A DNA stretch of 9,331 nt. Origin: Ignavibacteriales bacterium UBA6490. GTDB lineage: Bacteria > Bacteroidota > Ignavibacteria > Ignavibacteriales > Ignavibacteriaceae. Position 1 is the stretch's first letter, and each line of letters begins with the position of its first letter. The notes under the pieces were generated by a model. That model did no database searches and had not been told where the DNA came from. It was given only the letters and a program-made list of their open reading frames with translations. A program made the position numbers and the translations under genes. Below, one piece after another: positions 6,083 through 9,331 of this stretch. The stretch is from assembly GCA_002435365.1 (NCBI GenBank), contig DJMM01000042.1, forward strand, positions 59,762 to 69,092, read 5' to 3'.

Positions 6083-7554
6083 AAATAGCTTTTGTTGCTT
6101 CCGAAGCAGTACCATATTCTAAAACGGGGGGTTTAGCGGATGTAGCGGGGGTACTCCCCGCAGCATTGCAGAAGCTCGGCTGCAAGGTTAAGCTTTTTAT
6201 TCCAAAATACTCTTCGATTGATGAAAGTAAGTATGGTCTGCGTTACTGCTGGAATATAGGCGAAATGCAGATAAGGGTTGGCAGTGCCGTGCGCTCAGTT
6301 CATATCCATACATCAACGCTGCCCGGTTCAGAAGTAGAGGTTTACTTTGTGGATTGTCCGTATTATTTCTTCAGGGGACAGATTTATACCGACGATCCTG
6401 ATGAGGACGAAAGGTTTATTCTGTTTTCAAAAGCCGTTCTGCAAACACTTCTGAAAACAAAATGGATACCCGATGTTATCCACTGCAACGACTGGCAGAC
6501 AGGATTAATTCCCCTTTACATAAAAAATAATTTTAAAGAGGAAGGTGTGTTTAATAAGACATCCACTCTTTTCACAATCCATAACGTTGCATACCAGGGC
6601 AGGTTTTCCAGGTCCGCCGTTTATAGCGCCGGTATACAGAAGAATCTGTTTTATGCCGGGGGTCCGGTAGAGTATTTTGGTGATGTTTCTTTTATGAAGG
6701 CTGCGATTTCCTTTTCTGATATAATAAATACCGTAAGCAAAACATATGCAGAGGAAATTCTTACGCCGGAATTCGGCAGTGGTATGGAGGGTATTCTTGG
6801 TGATAGAAAGACAGATTTGTTTGGTATCCTTAACGGAGTGGATTACGAACAATGGGATCCTGAAAATGATTCTCTTATACCCTACAGCTATTCGCTTAAT
6901 GATTTTTCGGGCAAACTTAAAAACAAGGAATTCCTTTGTGAGCATTTTAATCTGGCCTGCACCGGTGACACCCCGTTGATTGGTATTGTTTCAAGAATGG
7001 CCTCCCAAAAGGGTTTTGACCTTTTCGCAGAAGTTGCCGACCAGTTAATGGAGCTGAACGCACAATGGATAGTTCTTGGCAGCGGTGATGAAAAATACGA
7101 AAATCTTTTCAGGTATCTTGCGGCCTTTTATCCCGACAGGCTGTCTGCCTACATCGGATTCAACACCGAGCTTTCACATCTTATTGAGGCTGGTGCCGAT
7201 ATCTTTCTGATGCCTTCGCACTACGAGCCCTGCGGCTTAAACCAGATTTATAGTTTGAAGTACGGAACAGTGCCTGTGGTCAGAAAAACGGGTGGATTGG
7301 CTGATACGGTCAGAGACTGGGGTGAGTCGGCGGCTTCCGGCAACGACGATGGAAACGGCTTTACTTTTACTGAATATTCGGGCTCTTCGATGTTAGAAGC
7401 TATTAATCGTGCTGTCAGCACTTTCGGCAACAAACCGGTATGGCGCAAATTACAGCAGAATGGTATGAAAGCTGTATTTTCGTGGGACAGAGCTGCAAAT
7501 GAGTATTTAAATTTATACAAAATATCGCAACAAAAGAGACAATCTGGTTTGTGA
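6079..7554 (+). CDS. glgA: Glycogen synthase (ADP-glucose alpha-1,4-glucosyltransferase, GT5)
   Basis: A full-length 491-residue GT5 enzyme that transfers glucose from ADP-glucose to the non-reducing end of growing alpha-1,4-glucan in the cytoplasm. The N-terminal Rossmann domain starts MKIAFVASEAVPYSKTGGLADV, with the nucleotide-sugar motif KTGGL at 15-19. Next come HCNDWQTG (135-142) and IHNVAYQG (167-174). In the C-terminal domain SRMASQKGFD supplies R306 and K311, matching R300 and K305 of the E. coli enzyme. HYEPCGLNQ (381-389) holds the catalytic Glu383 and Cys385, followed by the second KTGGLADT loop at 403-410. All key residues are present, so it should be active. The ATG overlaps the DUF3078 stop and the TGA overlaps the GTG of the next gene, so all three are probably co-translated. 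No glgB, glgC or glgP is in the window. Confidence 0.97.
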   Translation: MKIAFVASEAVPYSKTGGLADVAGVLPAALQKLGCKVKLFIPKYSSIDESKYGLRYCWNIGEMQIRVGSAVRSVHIHTSTLPGSEVEVYFVDCPYYFFRGQIYTDDPDEDERFILFSKAVLQTLLKTKWIPDVIHCNDWQTGLIPLYIKNNFKEEGVFNKTSTLFTIHNVAYQGRFSRSAVYSAGIQKNLFYAGGPVEYFGDVSFMKAAISFSDIINTVSKTYAEEILTPEFGSGMEGILGDRKTDLFGILNGVDYEQWDPENDSLIPYSYSLNDFSGKLKNKEFLCEHFNLACTGDTPLIGIVSRMASQKGFDLFAEVADQLMELNAQWIVLGSGDEKYENLFRYLAAFYPDRLSAYIGFNTELSHLIEAGADIFLMPSHYEPCGLNQIYSLKYGTVPVVRKTGGLADTVRDWGESAASGNDDGNGFTFTEYSGSSMLEAINRAVSTFGNKPVWRKLQQNGMKAVFSWDRAANEYLNLYKISQQKRQSGL

Positions 7555-8093
7555 ACAAGGAAGAGCTTAAAAGAAAAACAGAAGAAATTTTCAGGCGTTC
7601 GGGGTCGCATGATGAGTTGTTTGATGCATTTAAAACTGCCGTCGACAACGGAATTGAAGATGAGGATATTTATAAACTTCTCGTCTGGAACAAGGCTCTG
7701 TCGGTAGATGAGGTAGTAATGTATTCGGAGAAGCTCTGCAGTGAATTTCCCTCCATAAGCTTTAAAATATATTTCGACACCGCGAAGGTTCTTGAAGCAA
7801 CCTCCTCCGCCGGAGATAATATTGAGCTGGCATTATCTTATTATAAAAAAGCAGCAGACGCAGACCCGTCATCTTTTTTTCCATATGAAGCGGCTGCCCG
7901 AATGTATAATAAGGATCTTAATATTCCCCGGTTTGAAAGAATAGTCTCTTTTCTGCTAAGAGGCCTGGATATGGCCAGCAGAAAGAGCACAATATGTTTC
8001 AACCTTGTTGATCTTTATAAGCAGAGCGGCAACACCGAAAAGGAAAAAGAATTCCAGAGGCTTGGTGAAAAGCATCAAAGAAGGGGAAAATAA
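7551..8093 (+). CDS. TPR-like alpha-helical protein of unknown function
   Basis: A 180-residue soluble protein without signal peptide or membrane helix, so cytoplasmic. It starts with GTG at 7551, overlapping the glgA TGA at 7552-7554; the next in-frame Met is residue 57, so GTG is the only sensible start. A weak AAGAGA lies 11 bases upstream, and translation probably depends on coupling to glgA. Residues about 87-121 (IELALSYYKKAADADPSSFFPYEAAARMYN) read as a tetratricopeptide-type helical pair, and about 145-176 (STICFNLVDLYKQSGN) as a second, weaker one. The N-terminal 80 residues are helical and charged. The C-terminus is basic (KHQRRGK). TPR-like folds usually mediate protein contacts, so a partner of GlgA or of glycogen particles is an attractive but unsupported guess. 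It converges on the Omp85 gene with 26 bases between stops. Confidence 0.8.
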   Translation: MNKEELKRKTEEIFRRSGSHDELFDAFKTAVDNGIEDEDIYKLLVWNKALSVDEVVMYSEKLCSEFPSISFKIYFDTAKVLEATSSAGDNIELALSYYKKAADADPSSFFPYEAAARMYNKDLNIPRFERIVSFLLRGLDMASRKSTICFNLVDLYKQSGNTEKEKEFQRLGEKHQRRGK

Positions 8094-8119
8094 TGCGGGT
8101 CTTTTTCTGCCGTTCCTGA

Positions 8120-9331
8120 TCAGAAATAATATCCGATAGAGAAATAAAAGGCAACATCACCCCAGATAATGTAGTTGTTTGTCTTTTTAAAAAGAAAACT
8201 TCTGCCTACTGAAAAATCAGCCGGACCCACCGGAGTATCAAAAGAAAGCCCCGTGCCGATGCCGTGTCTCAGATCCTTAAATCTGATTTGTTCCTGAACC
8301 TCCCAGGTTGAGCCCAGGTCGTATCTTAATTTAAAGTAAGTTTCGAAGAATATTTTAAATGGCAGCATATATCTGTATTCCAGTGAAGACAGCAGCAATT
8401 GTCTTCCCCGGTACTCGTCCTGCTTCATTCCAAAGAAGCTGTTCTGGCCGCCCAGGGAATAATGTTGAGTAAGGGGAAGTGTCTTGTCTGCAAATCCGAG
8501 AGAAAATTTCGGTGTAAATGTATGAACATTATTAAGGGTAAAATGAATTTTATAATCAAAGCTGATATTTGTATACCCGATATCCCCGCCAAGAGTTTTT
8601 TGAGCGGTTTCATAAGCCCCCATAAAATAAAAACCGCTGCGGGCATAGGGATAATCGTTTTGTGTGTCGATGGTGGAAGAGATTTTAAGACTTACGATTT
8701 TCTTTTTTTCCGGAGTTACCGGTTTTTGCTGTTTGTTTTTCAGTTCGTTTATCTGGTACGTTCCCTTTATAATAAGGTTTCCAAATCTTTCCACCTGTGT
8801 ACCGAGGGAAACAGAGGTCCCGTAATATATCTGCCTGTATTCCCCAAACGATTCACGTGAAAATCTTTTTCGGGATTCAGAAAAAACATCTCTGTATGTA
8901 AAAATATCATCAAAGCCGTAGAACGCATTAATTTTATAAGTAAGGTAAGTGTTAAAAATCCTGTTTGATTTATGTTCTATAACATGCAGCTGGTTTCTGG
9001 TGCCTCCGGAAAGAATGAGGCCTGCTTCTGTGCCCGTGCCGAAGACATTTTCATCGCGGAGATCGAGGCTGGCCTGAAGTTTGCCTTCGTTGTCTACCCG
9101 GAAACCGAACCGCGCCACACTTGAAATCCTCTCCACAATTTTCAGAATAATTATATTTTCATTGTTAATGCGCTGTACGGTTAATACAATATCATCAAAA
9201 AGATTTGTACTGCGCAGATTAACCAGTCCCTGTTCAACCAGATCAGCGCGGAAATAGTCTCCTTCCTCGAGAGGAATTTCACGTGTAATTATAGTTGGAT
9301 TTGTAAATACATTTCCTTCAATTGATATTTT
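8120..9331 (-). CDS. Omp85/BamA-type outer-membrane barrel protein with POTRA domain (N-terminus outside window)
   Basis: The frame is open from the window edge to a TGA at 8120-8122, giving 403 visible residues; codon 66 of the fragment is a GTG that is an internal Val, not a start. Residues 1-70 read as a POTRA domain: SIEGNVFTNPTIITREIPL, EEGDYFRADLVEQGLVNL, LFDDIVLTV and IIILKIVERI. The remainder (about 335 residues) is a surface-antigen beta-barrel with alternating strands. The L6-like region is at 292-311 (SLGGQNSFFGMKQDEYRGRQ), followed by SLEYRYMLPFKIF, then LRHGIGTGLSFDTPVGPADFSVG, and a C-terminal YYF as expected for BAM recognition. Barrel size and the NSFFG..EDE-like loop resemble patatin-linked Omp85 proteins (PlpD type) at least as much as BamA or TamA; the missing N-terminus decides. 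BamA would insert barrels, TamA would serve the TAM pathway, and PlpD-like proteins display a patatin lipase. Confidence 0.88.
   Translation of the reverse strand, partial: KISIEGNVFTNPTIITREIPLEEGDYFRADLVEQGLVNLRSTNLFDDIVLTVQRINNENIIILKIVERISSVARFGFRVDNEGKLQASLDLRDENVFGTGTEAGLILSGGTRNQLHVIEHKSNRIFNTYLTYKINAFYGFDDIFTYRDVFSESRKRFSRESFGEYRQIYYGTSVSLGTQVERFGNLIIKGTYQINELKNKQQKPVTPEKKKIVSLKISSTIDTQNDYPYARSGFYFMGAYETAQKTLGGDIGYTNISFDYKIHFTLNNVHTFTPKFSLGFADKTLPLTQHYSLGGQNSFFGMKQDEYRGRQLLLSSLEYRYMLPFKIFFETYFKLRYDLGSTWEVQEQIRFKDLRHGIGTGLSFDTPVGPADFSVGRSFLFKKTNNYIIWGDVAFYFSIGYYF

Noticed and set aside
6505..6945. Antisense open frame of 146 codons inside glgA
   Set aside because: It mirrors a strongly conserved GT5 coding region and shows no recognisable domain or start signal.
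8094..8119. Bidirectional terminator between the convergent TPR-like and Omp85 genes
   Set aside because: The T-rich stretch lies between CGG and CCG, but only three base pairs could form; the evidence is not enough.
8399..8860. Plus-strand open frame of 153 codons opposite the Omp85 barrel
   Set aside because: The minus-strand frame shows barrel strands, the L6 region and the C-terminal aromatic signature. The plus-strand translation shows no domain.

Overview
The window looks like a piece of the chromosome of a Bacteroidota/Ignavibacteria-type bacterium. I infer this from the C-terminal type IX secretion (T9SS) sorting domain with its NYPNPFNPST motif, the families DUF3078 and DUF4476 that are common in that superphylum, signal peptides ending in [Y/F]PQ, and moderate GC content. 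Nothing suggests a mobile element, phage, CRISPR array, tRNA or rRNA. Coding density is high and no gene-free stretch exceeds 80 bases.

Left part, plus strand (1-3984): the 3' end of an unidentified membrane protein, then a large secreted zinc carboxypeptidase (M14 family) built as propeptide, catalytic domain, beta-sandwich modules and T9SS sorting domain. After it comes a small exported DUF4476 protein, whose gene overlaps that of a cytoplasmic glyoxalase-fold (VOC) protein by four bases.

Middle, minus strand (3994-5219): a four-helix SPW-repeat membrane protein and, upstream of it, an alpha/beta hydrolase with an intact catalytic triad. The hydrolase is divergent from the next plus-strand gene, with only 23 bases between the two start codons.

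Right part, plus strand (5243-8093): a compact three-gene unit in which every junction is a four-base overlap. It encodes a DUF3078 exported protein (probable outer-membrane beta-rich protein), glycogen synthase GlgA, and a TPR-like helical protein. Minus strand (8120-9331): the C-terminal part of an Omp85/BamA-type outer-membrane barrel protein with a preceding POTRA domain. Its N-terminus lies outside the window, and it may be the barrel half of a patatin-Omp85 (PlpD-type) protein.

I see no clear undescribed defence or mobile system. The points most worth a second look are: an arginine at the specificity position of the carboxypeptidase, suggesting preference for acidic C-termini; the tight coupling of an envelope protein of unknown function with glycogen synthase; the Pro-Gln ending of all three signal peptides; and an Omp85 L6 loop lacking the usual RG[F/Y] arginine.
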